Assembly (NCBI GenBank): GCA_947374315.1
Contig: CANCBK010000001.1
Location: 5,098 to 69,097 of the forward strand
DNA: 64,000 nt
Source: Burkholderiaceae bacterium
GTDB lineage: Bacteria; Pseudomonadota; Gammaproteobacteria; Burkholderiales; Burkholderiaceae
Reading direction: 5' to 3'
Both the position numbers and the translations under genes were made by a program. A model generated the notes under the pieces. That model was not told the DNA's origin. It saw only the letters and a list, made by a program, of their open reading frames with translations, and did not search any database. How positions within the stretch are numbered: position 1 is the first letter of the stretch; every line of letters starts with the position of its first letter. Below, one piece after another: positions 48,082-57,602 of this stretch.

Positions 48082-49684
48082 GCAACTCTTCAGCGCTAGG
48101 AGGAGTTTCAAATGTATGGTGTGGCGCTGGTGAAGGCACAGTCCACTCCAAACCTTTGGCGCCATCCCATGGCTTCATTGGAGCTTTTTCACCTTGACCA
48201 CGGTAAGCCGGCATTACAACGAAGATCAAGAAGTAAACCTGAGACAAACCAAAGCCAAGTGCGCCGATAGAAGCTACCATATTGAAATCAGCAAACTGAG
48301 TTGGATAGTCAGCATAACGGCGTGGCATACCCGCTAAGCCCAAGAAGTGCATTGGGAAGAAAGTGATGTTGAAGAAAATCATGGAAGCCCAGAAATGGAT
48401 CTTGCCGCGAGTTTCATTGGCCATGAAGCCAGTCCACTTTGGACACCAGTAGTAGAAACCAGCAAACATCGCAAACAATGAGCCTGCTACCAATACATAG
48501 TGGAAGTGAGCTACCACGTAATAGGTATCTTGCACACCAATATCAATTGGTGCCATTGCCAGGATGAGGCCAGTAAAGCCACCCATAGTAAATACGAAAA
48601 TAAATCCAACAGCCCACAACATTGGAGTCTCAAATGTCATTGAGCCTTTCCACATTGTCGCCACCCAGTTAAAAATCTTCACGCCAGTTGGAACGGCAAT
48701 CAACATCGTGGCGTACATGAAGAACAATTGACCAGTCACTGGCATACCCGTGGCAAACATGTGGTGAGCCCAAACGATGAATGACAAGATCGCAATAGAT
48801 GCGGTTGCATAAACCATTGAGCTATAGCCAAACAATGTTTTTCTAGAGAAAGCAGGAATGATTTCGCTGATGATTCCGAACGCAGGAAGAATCATGATGT
48901 AAACCTCTGGATGACCGAAGAACCAGAAAATATGCTGGAACATGATTGGGTCACCGCCACCAACAGCAGAGAAGAATGAAGTTCCGAAATGGCGATCCGT
49001 CAGAACCATGGTAATTGCGCCGGCCAATACAGGCATTACAGCAATCAACAAATAAGCAGTAATCAACCAAGTCCAGCAGAACATTGGCATCTTCATCAAT
49101 GTCAAACCAGGAGCACGCATGTTCAAGATGGTCACGATGATGTTAATCGAACCCATGATGGAAGATGCGCCTAGCAAATGCAACGCAAAAATAGCCATGT
49201 CTAAACCTGGGCCCATTTGTGAAGTCAATGGCGCATACAAAGTCCAACCGCCAGCAGGGGCGCCGCCTGGAGCCAAGAACGATCCAAACAACAAGCATGC
49301 AGCCACTGGCAGAATCCAGAAGCTAAAGTTATTCATACGAGCAAAAGCCATATCGGATGCGCCGATTTGCAATGGAACCATCCAGTTCGCAAATCCAACG
49401 AAGGCCGGCATGATCGCGCCAAACACCATCACCAGTCCGTGCATCGTAGTGAGCTGATTAAAAAACTCAGGACGGAAAAACTGTAGACCTGGTTGAAATA
49501 GCTCCAAGCGAATACCCAAAGCCATTACACCGCCAGCCAGTAAGCTGATGAATGAAAAAATCAGGTACATCGTACCGATGTCTTTGTGGTTCGTTGCGAA
49601 CAACCAGCGACGCCAACCATGTGGCGTGTGATCATCATGCGCATCGTGATGTACGTGATCGTGGGCGGTAGAGACTGTGCTCAT
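48065..49684 (-). CDS. ctaD: Cytochrome c oxidase subunit I
   Basis: A 539-residue heme-copper oxidase subunit I with 12 helices. FFGHPEVYIMILP carries the conserved Glu of the D proton channel and the His-Tyr CuB site, marking an A-type oxidase; VWAHHMFATGMP holds CuB histidines; HFHYVLVAGSLFAMFAG holds the heme a/a3 ligands. An N-terminal His/Asp-rich tail (DHVHHDAHDDHTPHG) is present. It reduces oxygen to water. Upstream is ctaC, 40 bases away. Confidence 0.98.
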   Translation of the reverse strand: MSTVSTAHDHVHHDAHDDHTPHGWRRWLFATNHKDIGTMYLIFSFISLLAGGVMALGIRLELFQPGLQFFRPEFFNQLTTMHGLVMVFGAIMPAFVGFANWMVPLQIGASDMAFARMNNFSFWILPVAACLLFGSFLAPGGAPAGGWTLYAPLTSQMGPGLDMAIFALHLLGASSIMGSINIIVTILNMRAPGLTLMKMPMFCWTWLITAYLLIAVMPVLAGAITMVLTDRHFGTSFFSAVGGGDPIMFQHIFWFFGHPEVYIMILPAFGIISEIIPAFSRKTLFGYSSMVYATASIAILSFIVWAHHMFATGMPVTGQLFFMYATMLIAVPTGVKIFNWVATMWKGSMTFETPMLWAVGFIFVFTMGGFTGLILAMAPIDIGVQDTYYVVAHFHYVLVAGSLFAMFAGFYYWCPKWTGFMANETRGKIHFWASMIFFNITFFPMHFLGLAGMPRRYADYPTQFADFNMVASIGALGFGLSQVYFLIFVVMPAYRGQGEKAPMKPWDGAKGLEWTVPSPAPHHTFETPPSAEELHAAGI

Positions 49685-49724
49685 GGATTACTCCGGTTTC
49701 GTTTTATCTGTATTAGTTAATGGA

Positions 49725-50882
49725 TTACTTGCCAGCATGTGCAGCAATAATGTCTTGGGTCTGAATCACTTCACCCGTCTTATTGCCCCATGAATTACGG
49801 GTATAGGTGATCACCGCAGCGATATCGCCGTCAGAAAGAACTCCGCCCCACTTCGGCATTGCATTTTTACCGTTGAGCAAAATATTGAATTGACCTTCTT
49901 TAGGGCCATTCACTACCTTACTGCCGTCCAGCGCTGGGAATGCGCCCGCGCCTTTACCGTTAGGTTGGTGACATGCTGCGCAATTGGCCGCATACACTTT
50001 TGCGCCACGCTCTTTTTGCTCATCCAATGTGTAAACCTTGGATGGATCATCGGAGGCCGCTGCCATTTCTTTTTTCTTCTGCTCTACCCATTTGGTGTAG
50101 TCGTCTTGGGAAACCACTTTGACAACAATCGGCATGAATGCGTGCTCAGCACCGCACAACTCTGAACATTGGCCACGATAAGTGCCAATCGTATCAACAC
50201 GGAACCAAGTGTCACGAACAAAACCTGGAATCGCATCCTGCTTGACACCAAACGCTGGAATAGCCCATGAGTGAATCACGTCATTCGCAGTCGTAATCAT
50301 GCGGATCTTTTTGCCAACCGGCACAACTACTTCATTATCGACTTCCATCAAATAGGTATTTGATTTAGGCGCTAAATTATTAATAGCCTCACGTGAAGTT
50401 GACATAGTGGACAAGAAGCTAATACCCTCGCCCTCACCTTTGATGTAGTCGTAACCCCATTTCCACTGGTAACCAGTAGTTTTAATGGTGATATCAGAGT
50501 TGGTAGTGTCTTTCATCGCAACCACTGTTTTTGTTGCTGGCAAAGCCATGCCAATCACGATCAACAATGGGATCACTGTCCAAATGATTTCAACTGTAGT
50601 GCTTTCATGGAAAGAGGCGGATTTCGCACCTAATGACTTGCGATGCTTCAGGATGGAATAGAACATCACACCAAACACGCCAATAAAGATGAGCGCGCAA
50701 ATGACCAACATCATCCAATGCAACCAATGGATCTCTTGCATGATCTTAGTTGCTGGGGCAGTAAAGTTCATCTGCAACACGGCTGGGCCGCCCTGCATAT
50801 TTTCAACCGCATGTGCAAATGCACTGCCAAAGGCTGCTACTAAATAGAGCGAAGCCCTAGTGACTTTTCCAAATAAATTCAT
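49725..50882 (-). CDS. ctaC: Cytochrome c oxidase subunit II with fused cytochrome c domain
   Basis: A 385-residue subunit II: signal peptide, two membrane helices, the CuA domain (HSWAIPAFGVKQDAIPG; CSELCGAEHAFM), and a C-terminal class I cytochrome c domain with heme motif CAACHQPNGKG and a distal Met (AMPKWGG). The fused heme domain is common in Burkholderiales. A sigma-70-like promoter lies about 90 bases upstream, making this the first gene of the oxidase operon. Confidence 0.97.
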   Translation of the reverse strand: MNLFGKVTRASLYLVAAFGSAFAHAVENMQGGPAVLQMNFTAPATKIMQEIHWLHWMMLVICALIFIGVFGVMFYSILKHRKSLGAKSASFHESTTVEIIWTVIPLLIVIGMALPATKTVVAMKDTTNSDITIKTTGYQWKWGYDYIKGEGEGISFLSTMSTSREAINNLAPKSNTYLMEVDNEVVVPVGKKIRMITTANDVIHSWAIPAFGVKQDAIPGFVRDTWFRVDTIGTYRGQCSELCGAEHAFMPIVVKVVSQDDYTKWVEQKKKEMAAASDDPSKVYTLDEQKERGAKVYAANCAACHQPNGKGAGAFPALDGSKVVNGPKEGQFNILLNGKNAMPKWGGVLSDGDIAAVITYTRNSWGNKTGEVIQTQDIIAAHAGK

Positions 50883-50972
50883 CTTATTCTCTGTTCATTG
50901 TCGTGAACTTCTGCAGCAATACAGCCCCAGATAGTCCAAAAAAGCGATATCAAGCCAATACTTCCAGCGCTG

Positions 50973-51001
50973 ATTATAGGGTTAATTAAGTCCGACAACA
51001 A
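50973..51001 (-). promoter_or_regulatory. Sigma-70 promoter of the oxidase operon
   Basis: On the minus strand TTGTTG (51001-50996), a 17-base spacer and a perfect TATAAT (50978-50973) lie in the 181-base space upstream of ctaC. The predicted leader is about 85 bases. No open frame of interest lies in this space. Confidence 0.7.
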
Positions 51002-51063
51002 ACGAGATAAGCCATGCTCCCCTCAACCTTGGCAATGGTTTAAAAGATAGTAAGCACTCACAC

Positions 51064-51867
51064 TTAAGCAGAATCACTCCTAGTCTTGCGTTGGATTTGA
51101 TTTAGATCAATATAGGCCACGTGATCCTGTGCTTTAGCTAGGTGCTTGCCCAAAGCCCAAGCGTGCCCATAAACAAGCTCTAGGGTGAGTTTTTTAGGCA
51201 AATGGGTGAGGTCTGGAGCACCCTGATGCGAGGAATCGAGCAAATTGAAAGCCCTGGCATCGTCAAGCATCAGCAAATTAGACTCATAGTCTAAATTGAG
51301 AAACTCCATATCCATCACGGGATCAGAAAAACGCTCGCCGAGGAGTGCATCACCCATATCGTGCATATCCCAGGGGCTAGCCAATTTTTTCAATGGAAGC
51401 TCTTGAGCAAATTCTTCGGCACGGAGTTCTTTGGCGGTATCGGGACCCAAATAACTGAATGTCAGCAAACCGCCTTCTTTAAGTACTCGCCAGCACTCCT
51501 GCAGAAAATGCTGAGGATCGGCCAAATCCTGAATCAACAGTACGCTGAATATCAAATTGACAGAATTGTCAGGAAGATTAATTCGACCTGTTTTTTGGTA
51601 GTCCCTCACAGAAATCAGGGGGGCAGCTTTAAACCTAGAGTCCCATAAACGAGCAATCTTGAATCTGAATAAATCAAATCCAGATAATTCAGCTTCAGGC
51701 GCACTATGAAAACATATCCCAGGAAAGCGTTTTGTCAGAAAACGGGCATGTGCCCCCGGGAAATCCGGAATCACCAAGACATCCTTTGCCTCTAAGTTCA
51801 CGATGTCTAATTTTTGCAACATACGGTCTGCAATTTCATCCTGAAGCCATCTGATTGATTGGGTCAT
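51064..51867 (-). CDS. BioC-like methyltransferase with degenerate SAM motif
   Basis: A 267-residue protein similar to BioC (malonyl-ACP O-methyltransferase) of betaproteobacteria: SVNLIFSVLLIQDLADPQHF, ECWRVLKEGGLLTFSYLGPD and WDMHDMGDALLGERFSDPVM are recognisable. Motif I, normally VLDLGCGTG, reads VLVIPDFPGAH (about 30-40) and lacks the glycine loop. It may be a diverged enzyme or have lost SAM binding. It is divergent from comF, as in related genomes. Call as a specific BioC is not justified. Confidence 0.75.
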   Translation of the reverse strand: MTQSIRWLQDEIADRMLQKLDIVNLEAKDVLVIPDFPGAHARFLTKRFPGICFHSAPEAELSGFDLFRFKIARLWDSRFKAAPLISVRDYQKTGRINLPDNSVNLIFSVLLIQDLADPQHFLQECWRVLKEGGLLTFSYLGPDTAKELRAEEFAQELPLKKLASPWDMHDMGDALLGERFSDPVMDMEFLNLDYESNLLMLDDARAFNLLDSSHQGAPDLTHLPKKLTLELVYGHAWALGKHLAKAQDHVAYIDLNQIQRKTRSDSA

Positions 51868-51890
51868 TGGCTCAGTATACTCAGCAGCCG

Positions 51891-52634
51891 ATGCGTCTAA
51901 TAGAGAACACTTTCCAGGCTATTTGTTCACATCTATTGCCAAGCGCATGCATCGCTTGTGAAGTATTTCAGCAACATACGCTCTGCACTAAATGCACCGA
52001 AATATTGCTTGCGGAACAGCTACTCAATTACGAATGCTGCCATCAATGTGGACTGCTTCTACTAGCCGATGAAATTGCAGAACAACGCTGTCGGGAGTGC
52101 GCCCTCAATCCCCCCTACTTTGATCAGACCTTCTGCCTTGATCGATACGACGGCAGACTGCAATCCGCCTTGCATCAGTTGAAATATCATCGCCGACTTT
52201 CTTGTGCGCATGGACTGGCATCTGCATGGAATGCGCTCATGGCTGAAAGCTTAAAAGATCTTGAGGCAGACTATCTCTTACCAGTTCCACTCAGCCAAGA
52301 GAAGTTATGTGCCCGCGGCTTCAATCAAAGTTGGGAGTTGGCTAGGCGTCTTTGCTGCGAAGGCCATATCCATAAAAATCCCTATATCTTGATGCGTCAT
52401 CATCACACCCAACATCAAGCCAATGAAAACCGCGCCAATCGTCACGCCGCTATTCGGGATATGTTCTACATCAACCCAAAATACGCAAGTCTTCTAGAGT
52501 CTGCAACAGTCATCGTATTTGACGATGTGATGACCAGCGGAGCAACCCTCAATGAAATTGCCCGAGTTCTGAAGGACAATGGCGTATCTCGTGTCATTAA
52601 TTGGGTTCTACTGAGAACACTTCGTCCCTCATAA
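51891..52634 (+). CDS. comF: ComF family protein (phosphoribosyltransferase fold)
   Basis: A 247-residue ComF from ATG 51891. Two cysteine pairs near the N-terminus (CIACEVFQQHTLCTKC and CHQCG...CREC) form zinc-ribbon-like sites; the PRPP-binding loop is VIVFDDVMTSGATLNE; FDQTFCLDRYDG and LPVPLSQEKLCARGFNQ are the family signature. ComF is needed for DNA uptake in competent bacteria, although its reaction is unknown. A longer start at TTG 51855 is rejected. trmL follows. Confidence 0.92.
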   Translation: MRLIENTFQAICSHLLPSACIACEVFQQHTLCTKCTEILLAEQLLNYECCHQCGLLLLADEIAEQRCRECALNPPYFDQTFCLDRYDGRLQSALHQLKYHRRLSCAHGLASAWNALMAESLKDLEADYLLPVPLSQEKLCARGFNQSWELARRLCCEGHIHKNPYILMRHHHTQHQANENRANRHAAIRDMFYINPKYASLLESATVIVFDDVMTSGATLNEIARVLKDNGVSRVINWVLLRTLRPS

Positions 52635-52658
52635 AGCAGATAGCGCAAAGACCAGAGC

Positions 52659-53129
52659 ATGTTTAATATTGTCTTATTCGAACCAGAAATCCCGCCTAAC
52701 ACTGGGAACATCATTCGGTTGTGCGCCAATACAGGCGCTAAGTTGCATTTAATCGAACCGCTTGGCTTTCCCATGGAGGATGCCAAGCTACGTCGAGCAG
52801 GTCTTGACTATCACGAGTTCGCAAGAGTAAAAGTGCATAAGAACTGGACCCAATTTCTCGCCGATGAACAACCAAAGCCTGAACGTATTTTTGCCCTGAC
52901 CACCAAGGGGTCTGGAAAGTTCCATGACGGCCAATATCTGCCCGAAGATTATTTTGTTTTTGGCTCAGAAACCAAAGGGATTACAGAAGAAGTGAGAAGC
53001 TCGATTCCAACACCCAACCAAATGCGCTTAGCAATGCAAGACAGCAGTCGTAGCTTGAATCTTTCAAATACAGTGGCAATTGTGGTTTATGAAGCTTGGC
53101 GCCAAAACGGACTCGCTGGCGGGAACTAG
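52659..53129 (+). CDS. trmL: tRNA (cytidine/uridine34-2'-O)-methyltransferase
   Basis: A 156-residue SPOUT methyltransferase. PEIPPNTGNIIRLCANTGAK is the N-terminal signature, FGSETKGI and MRLAMQDSSRSLNLSNTVAI form the trefoil-knot SAM site. It methylates the wobble base of tRNA-Leu. Length is standard. It converges on gpsA seven bases away. Confidence 0.96.
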   Translation: MFNIVLFEPEIPPNTGNIIRLCANTGAKLHLIEPLGFPMEDAKLRRAGLDYHEFARVKVHKNWTQFLADEQPKPERIFALTTKGSGKFHDGQYLPEDYFVFGSETKGITEEVRSSIPTPNQMRLAMQDSSRSLNLSNTVAIVVYEAWRQNGLAGGN

Positions 53130-53136
53130 TCGAAAC

Positions 53137-54159
53137 TTAAACCTCAACCGTGGGATCGCGCCCCATGAGTTTTTTAACGGCCTCATGCGGCGAGAGTTTT
53201 CCAGATAAGACCTCGCTCATCATTGCAGTAATCGGCATCTCGACCCCTAAACGTTTAGCGAGATTACCAACGGCTGAGGCGCACAAGACGCCTTCTGCAA
53301 CATGCCCCAAGTTATCTAAAATTTCAGGTAATGATTGACCTGCTGCAAGCGCAAGCCCTACGCGACGATTACGTGAGAGGTCGCCAGTAGCAGTCAAAAT
53401 TAAATCGCCTATACCAGTCAATCCCATGCAAGTCTCAGGCCGGCCACCGGCTGCCTTTACCAAACGCATCATCTCTGCAAGACCGCGGGTTAAAACCGCA
53501 GCACGCGCATTTAGGCCAAGATCTAAACCATCGCCGATACCAGCAGCAATGGCTAAAACATTTTTAATAGCGCCACCCAATTCAACGCCAATCAAATCAT
53601 CGCTGGCGTAGATGCGCATATTGCCGTGATGAAAAGCGGCTTGAACAATGTCACACAAGGCAGTCGACTTGCTGGCAATGGTTAAGGCACAGGGCATGCC
53701 GCTACCAACCTCTTGCGCAAAACTAGGCCCCGATAAAGCGCCATAGAAGTGATGCAAGCCATGACCATGCAACTGGTCTTCACGATCGACCACTTGATGC
53801 GGTAATAAGGTTGTGGTTGGCTCTAAACCTTTGCATAACCAAACAATATTGAGTGGGTGTTTGGCTACGCGCAATACTTGCGCCACCGTTTCTGATAAGC
53901 CCGACATTGGGGTGGCAATCACCAAAAGATCATTTTGAGAAAGGCGCTCAATTGCGTGCTCAAAATTACTTTCTAATTGCAGTCCTTTAGGCAAAATCAC
54001 GCCAGGCAAATACGCTGCGTTCTCACCCGTTTTCTGAATGCCTTCCAACTGCTCAACATTACGAGACCATAAGCAAACATCGCCAGACTGAAGATGGCGC
54101 GCGGCTTGCGCGGCCATAGCAGTCCCCCAGGAACCAGCTCCAAGCAGCGTCACTTTCAT
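53137..54159 (-). CDS. gpsA: Glycerol-3-phosphate dehydrogenase [NAD(P)+]
   Basis: A 340-residue GpsA making glycerol 3-phosphate for phospholipids. The Rossmann motif is LLGAGSWGTAMA; GGAIKNVLAIAAGIGDGL contains the catalytic Lys; TGIGDLILTATGDLSRNRRVG is the substrate-binding signature. It follows secB by 26 bases, matching the secB-gpsA pairing of proteobacteria. Confidence 0.97.
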   Translation of the reverse strand: MKVTLLGAGSWGTAMAAQAARHLQSGDVCLWSRNVEQLEGIQKTGENAAYLPGVILPKGLQLESNFEHAIERLSQNDLLVIATPMSGLSETVAQVLRVAKHPLNIVWLCKGLEPTTTLLPHQVVDREDQLHGHGLHHFYGALSGPSFAQEVGSGMPCALTIASKSTALCDIVQAAFHHGNMRIYASDDLIGVELGGAIKNVLAIAAGIGDGLDLGLNARAAVLTRGLAEMMRLVKAAGGRPETCMGLTGIGDLILTATGDLSRNRRVGLALAAGQSLPEILDNLGHVAEGVLCASAVGNLAKRLGVEMPITAMMSEVLSGKLSPHEAVKKLMGRDPTVEV

Positions 54160-54185
54160 GATCTGTGGGCTTTTATTAAGACCAG

Positions 54186-54707
54186 TTAGTGGGGGAGAAT
54201 GATTTTGCTTTCATCGGCAGAGCTACTCTCCGTTGCAGCAGCTTGCTGTGCCTGCATGATGCGGTGCTCGTACATGGCATGGAAATTAATTTCATTCAAA
54301 TGAATTGGCTGGAAGCCAGCACGGCTAATCGTGTCGGCAATATTCGAGCGCAAGTACGGATACAAAATCGTTGGGCAAGCAATACCTAACATTGGATCAA
54401 TTTGCTCTGGAGGAATATTGCTAAATTCAAAAATACCTGCTTGCTTTGCTTCAACCAAAAAGAGTACCTTGCCCTCTACTTTGGCAGTTACTGTGGCAAT
54501 CAGGGCTACTTCAAAAATTTCATCGCTCAGGCGTGTCACTGCAACATCTACCTCAACCTCTACTTGAGGCTCAGCGGCAACCAATAAAATTTGTGGTGCG
54601 TTTGGTTGCTCCAAAGATAAATCTTTGAGATAAATACGCTGAATACGAAATCCAGCTTCTTTGGAGTTGTCAGCGCTATCTGGAGCAGCAGTGGATTTTT
54701 CAGTCAT
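54186..54707 (-). CDS. secB: Protein-export chaperone SecB
   Basis: A 173-residue SecB that keeps preproteins unfolded for Sec[21 protein letters not shown] and the strands [11 protein letters not shown] and [11 protein letters not shown] are typical, and [20 protein letters not shown] is the family signature. Polar N-terminal and C-terminal tails are disordered. It lies downstream of grxC (23 bases). Confidence 0.97.
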   Translation of the reverse strand: MTEKSTAAPDSADNSKEAGFRIQRIYLKDLSLEQPNAPQILLVAAEPQVEVEVDVAVTRLSDEIFEVALIATVTAKVEGKVLFLVEAKQAGIFEFSNIPPEQIDPMLGIACPTILYPYLRSNIADTISRAGFQPIHLNEINFHAMYEHRIMQAQQAAATESSSADESKIILPH

Positions 54708-54730
54708 GAGGAACTTTCTGGGTAAATTTT

Positions 54731-54985
54731 TTAAGCCAATAGTGAATCAAGTTGACCGGCACGATCAAGTGCAACTAGATCGTCATAACCGCCAACATGG
54801 GTTTCACCAATGTAAATTTGGGGCACAGTACGGCGGCCCGTACGAGTCATCATGAGCTCGCGCTGCGCAGGATCACGATCAATGAGAATCTTTTCTAGAT
54901 TCGCAACACCCTTCTTTTGCAAAAACTTTTCTGCCATTACGCAATAAGGGCAGACTTGGGTGCTGTACATGGTGACTGATGGCAT
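54731..54985 (-). CDS. grxC: Glutaredoxin 3
   Basis: An 84-residue glutaredoxin with redox motif CPYC at about residue 12, [18 protein letters not shown] providing the cis-Pro and glutathione-binding segment. It uses glutathione made by GshA/GshB (encoded at 60.8-63.1 kb). It lies between a rhodanese gene and secB, as in E. coli yibN-grxC-secB. Confidence 0.97.
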   Translation of the reverse strand: MPSVTMYSTQVCPYCVMAEKFLQKKGVANLEKILIDRDPAQRELMMTRTGRRTVPQIYIGETHVGGYDDLVALDRAGQLDSLLA

Positions 54986-55000
54986 ATCTAGCTCGCTGAA

Positions 55001-55414
55001 TTATTTGACCAATGGCAGTGCTGCAGCCTGCCAAGCTTCTACGCCGCCTTGCAAGGCTCCCACCTCGGCAAATCCCAGCTTTTGCACTTCGGCAATCGTT
55101 TTTCGGGAGATGGCACCCGTTTCGCAAACCAAAATAAGCGGGTTCTTGCGATCTAGCTTCAACTTTTCAATCCTCGCAACAATCTCGGTACTTAGCGCAT
55201 GCTTGGCACCTGGCAAATGACCTGCCTTGAACGCCTCTTCTGGACGTAAGTCCAAAACGGCTGCTTTGCGGCGGTTAATCCAGATAGTCGCTTCGGTAGG
55301 CGATAGGCCTTTTCCGCTAATTAGCGTAGATAATGTAGGAAGGAAAAGCGCTACGCCTGAAACCAACATGAGGGCGAAGAGCGCTAAATTATCAATTTGT
55401 GTGAGAAAGTTCAT
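55001..55414 (-). CDS. Membrane-anchored rhodanese-like protein (YibN type)
   Basis: A 137-residue protein with an N-terminal membrane helix (about 8-28) and one rhodanese domain. The active Cys lies in ILVCETGAISRK, and the DLRPEEAFKAGHLPGAKH segment is the CH2A motif. It should move sulfane sulfur at the inner face of the membrane. ATG 55414 is preferred over a GTG one codon upstream. It precedes grxC by 15 bases. Confidence 0.93.
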   Translation of the reverse strand: MNFLTQIDNLALFALMLVSGVALFLPTLSTLISGKGLSPTEATIWINRRKAAVLDLRPEEAFKAGHLPGAKHALSTEIVARIEKLKLDRKNPLILVCETGAISRKTIAEVQKLGFAEVGALQGGVEAWQAAALPLVK

Positions 55415-55436
55415 CACCAGATTATAGAATGGCTCT

Positions 55437-56126
55437 ATGAAACAACTTGTCCTTATTCGTCATGGCGAATCCGCCTGGAACCTTGAAAACCGCTTCACTG
55501 GCTGGGCGGATGTTGACTTGACCTCAAAAGGCACAGAACAGGCCCTTGCTGCAGGTGAAAACCTTCGGAAAGCAGGGTATGAGTTTGATGTGGCCTACAC
55601 CTCGGTATTACGACGTGCGATTCGCACTCTTTGGCATGTACAAGACACTATGGACCTCATGTGGCTCCCTGTAGTACACAGCTGGAGATTGAATGAACGT
55701 CATTACGGCGCCCTGACTGGACTCAATAAAGCAGAAACTGCCGCTCAATACGGCGATGCACAAGTTCACATTTGGCGCCGCTCTTACGATGTACGCCCCC
55801 CGTTGCTGGAAGCAAACGATGAGCGAAATCCGCAAAATGACCGTCGCTACGAAAAACTCAGCGCTGCAGACATTCCCTTGGGCGAGTGCCTAAAAGACAA
55901 TGTCGAGCGTGTCTTACCCCTTTGGAATGAATCGATTGCTCCAGCCCTCAAGGCGGGTAAGCGGGTCTTGCTAGTTGCACACGGCAACAGCATTCGTTCT
56001 TTAATTAAGTATCTCGATCAGGTTTCTGACGAAGACATTATGGAAATCAACGTTCCTAATGGCATTCCACTTGTTTATGAGCTTGATGACAACCTCAAGC
56101 CGATTCAGCATTTTTATTTGGATTAA
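55437..56126 (+). CDS. gpmA: 2,3-bisphosphoglycerate-dependent phosphoglycerate mutase
   Basis: A 229-residue dPGM. The phosphorylated His is in [41 protein letters not shown] and [14 protein letters not shown] complete the active site. It interconverts 3- and 2-phosphoglycerate. It is divergent from the rhodanese gene and followed by ctpA 14 bases later. Confidence 0.97.
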   Translation: MKQLVLIRHGESAWNLENRFTGWADVDLTSKGTEQALAAGENLRKAGYEFDVAYTSVLRRAIRTLWHVQDTMDLMWLPVVHSWRLNERHYGALTGLNKAETAAQYGDAQVHIWRRSYDVRPPLLEANDERNPQNDRRYEKLSAADIPLGECLKDNVERVLPLWNESIAPALKAGKRVLLVAHGNSIRSLIKYLDQVSDEDIMEINVPNGIPLVYELDDNLKPIQHFYLD

Positions 56127-56140
56127 GGTAAAACAGAAGC

Positions 56141-57574
56141 ATGCGCGTATTTTTTAAGAACTTTGCCCTTGTCGCTGTTGGCTTAATCGCCGGGGTTGCA
56201 GCAACCATCCAACTGTCAGCAACCGCCCAGCAGGGTGCGACGCTACCTTTAGATGAACTGCGCACACTATCTAATGTCTTCGCTCAAATTAAACGTGAAT
56301 ATGTTGAGCCAATTGAAGATAAGCAGTTGTTAACGGATGCGGTCAAAGGCATGGTGAGCAGTCTTGATCCCCATTCCACCTATTTAGACAAAAAAGACTT
56401 CGCAGAGATGCAAGAGCAAACTAGCGGTAAGTTTGCAGGTCTGGGGATTGAAATTACTTCTGAAGATGGCGTAGTAAAGGTCCTCAATCCAATTGAAGAT
56501 AGTCCTGCCGCTCGTGCCGGCTTACAAGCAGGCGACCTGATTACCCGTTTGGATGACAAACCCGTTCGTGGCATGTCTCTTGATAAAGCCGTACGCACCA
56601 TGCGTGGCACACCGGGCACAAAAATTACCCTGACTGTATTTCGTAAGAGCGAAGAGCGTAGCTTTCCAGTAACCATTACTCGTGCTGAAATCAAAGTGCA
56701 ATCGGTTAAAGCCAAAATTTTGGATAACGATATTGCCTGGGTTAGGGTAACTAGCTTTCAGGAGCGCACCGTTCCCGATCTCGCCAAGAAATTAACCGAG
56801 CTTGCCAATCAAGATTCCAAAATGAAGGGCATCATTCTTGATCTTCGAAATAATGGTGGTGGCCTACTACAAGGTGCAGTGGGTGTTGCCGCTGCCTTCT
56901 TACCTGCCGATGCTGTGGTCGTTTCAACCAAAGGCCAGACGCCTGAATCTAAGCAAATATTTAATGCTACGCCAGAGATGTACCGTCTTGGCGAGCCTGG
57001 GGATCCATTAGCTGGAGTGCCGGCGATGTACAAAAAATTACCCATGGTCGTTTTGGTAAATGCCTATTCCGCATCCGCATCTGAAATTGTTGCTGGCGCC
57101 TTGCAAGACTACAAACGCGCAACCATCATTGGTAAAACCACTTTCGGCAAAGGCTCCGTACAAACCGTACGCCCATTGAGCAATGATTCAGCCCTTAAGA
57201 TCACGACTGCCTATTACTACACGCCCAGTGGAAAATCCATTCAGGCATATGGTGTTAAGCCTGATATCGCTGTAGATCAAAACAAAGATGGTGATCCTGA
57301 TGATGTATTAATCACGCGCGAAATTGATAGCGAGAAACATTTGCGCAATACTCAATCTTCGGAAGAGAAGTTGATTGCTGATCGTGAAAAACGTCGACTC
57401 GAAGAGCTGCAGCGCATTGAAGATAAGAATGCCAAAAAGACTCCTGAGGAAAAAGAAAAGGAAAAGTCTAAGAAACCTACCGAGCTTGGTAGCCCAGATG
57501 ACTTTATGCTTTCTCAAGCAGTCGCTTTTATCAATGGCGAGCCAGTGAAACGCTCAGCCTCCAAGCTCGAATAA
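56141..57574 (+). CDS. ctpA: Carboxy-terminal processing protease, S41 family
   Basis: A 477-residue periplasmic protease with an N-terminal membrane anchor (about 8-30), a PDZ domain (about 95-180, GKFAGLGIEITSEDG), and the S41 domain. Catalytic Ser is in NAYSASASEIVAGAL and the general-base Lys in GKTTFGKGSVQTV. The C-terminus has a Lys/Glu-rich stretch (about 410-450), likely coiled coil. The gpmA-ctpA-moeB order is common in Burkholderiales. Confidence 0.95.
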   Translation: MRVFFKNFALVAVGLIAGVAATIQLSATAQQGATLPLDELRTLSNVFAQIKREYVEPIEDKQLLTDAVKGMVSSLDPHSTYLDKKDFAEMQEQTSGKFAGLGIEITSEDGVVKVLNPIEDSPAARAGLQAGDLITRLDDKPVRGMSLDKAVRTMRGTPGTKITLTVFRKSEERSFPVTITRAEIKVQSVKAKILDNDIAWVRVTSFQERTVPDLAKKLTELANQDSKMKGIILDLRNNGGGLLQGAVGVAAAFLPADAVVVSTKGQTPESKQIFNATPEMYRLGEPGDPLAGVPAMYKKLPMVVLVNAYSASASEIVAGALQDYKRATIIGKTTFGKGSVQTVRPLSNDSALKITTAYYYTPSGKSIQAYGVKPDIAVDQNKDGDPDDVLITREIDSEKHLRNTQSSEEKLIADREKRRLEELQRIEDKNAKKTPEEKEKEKSKKPTELGSPDDFMLSQAVAFINGEPVKRSASKLE

Positions 57575-57602
57575 GTCTCACCCCATTATTTTGGGCTTGC
57601 CT

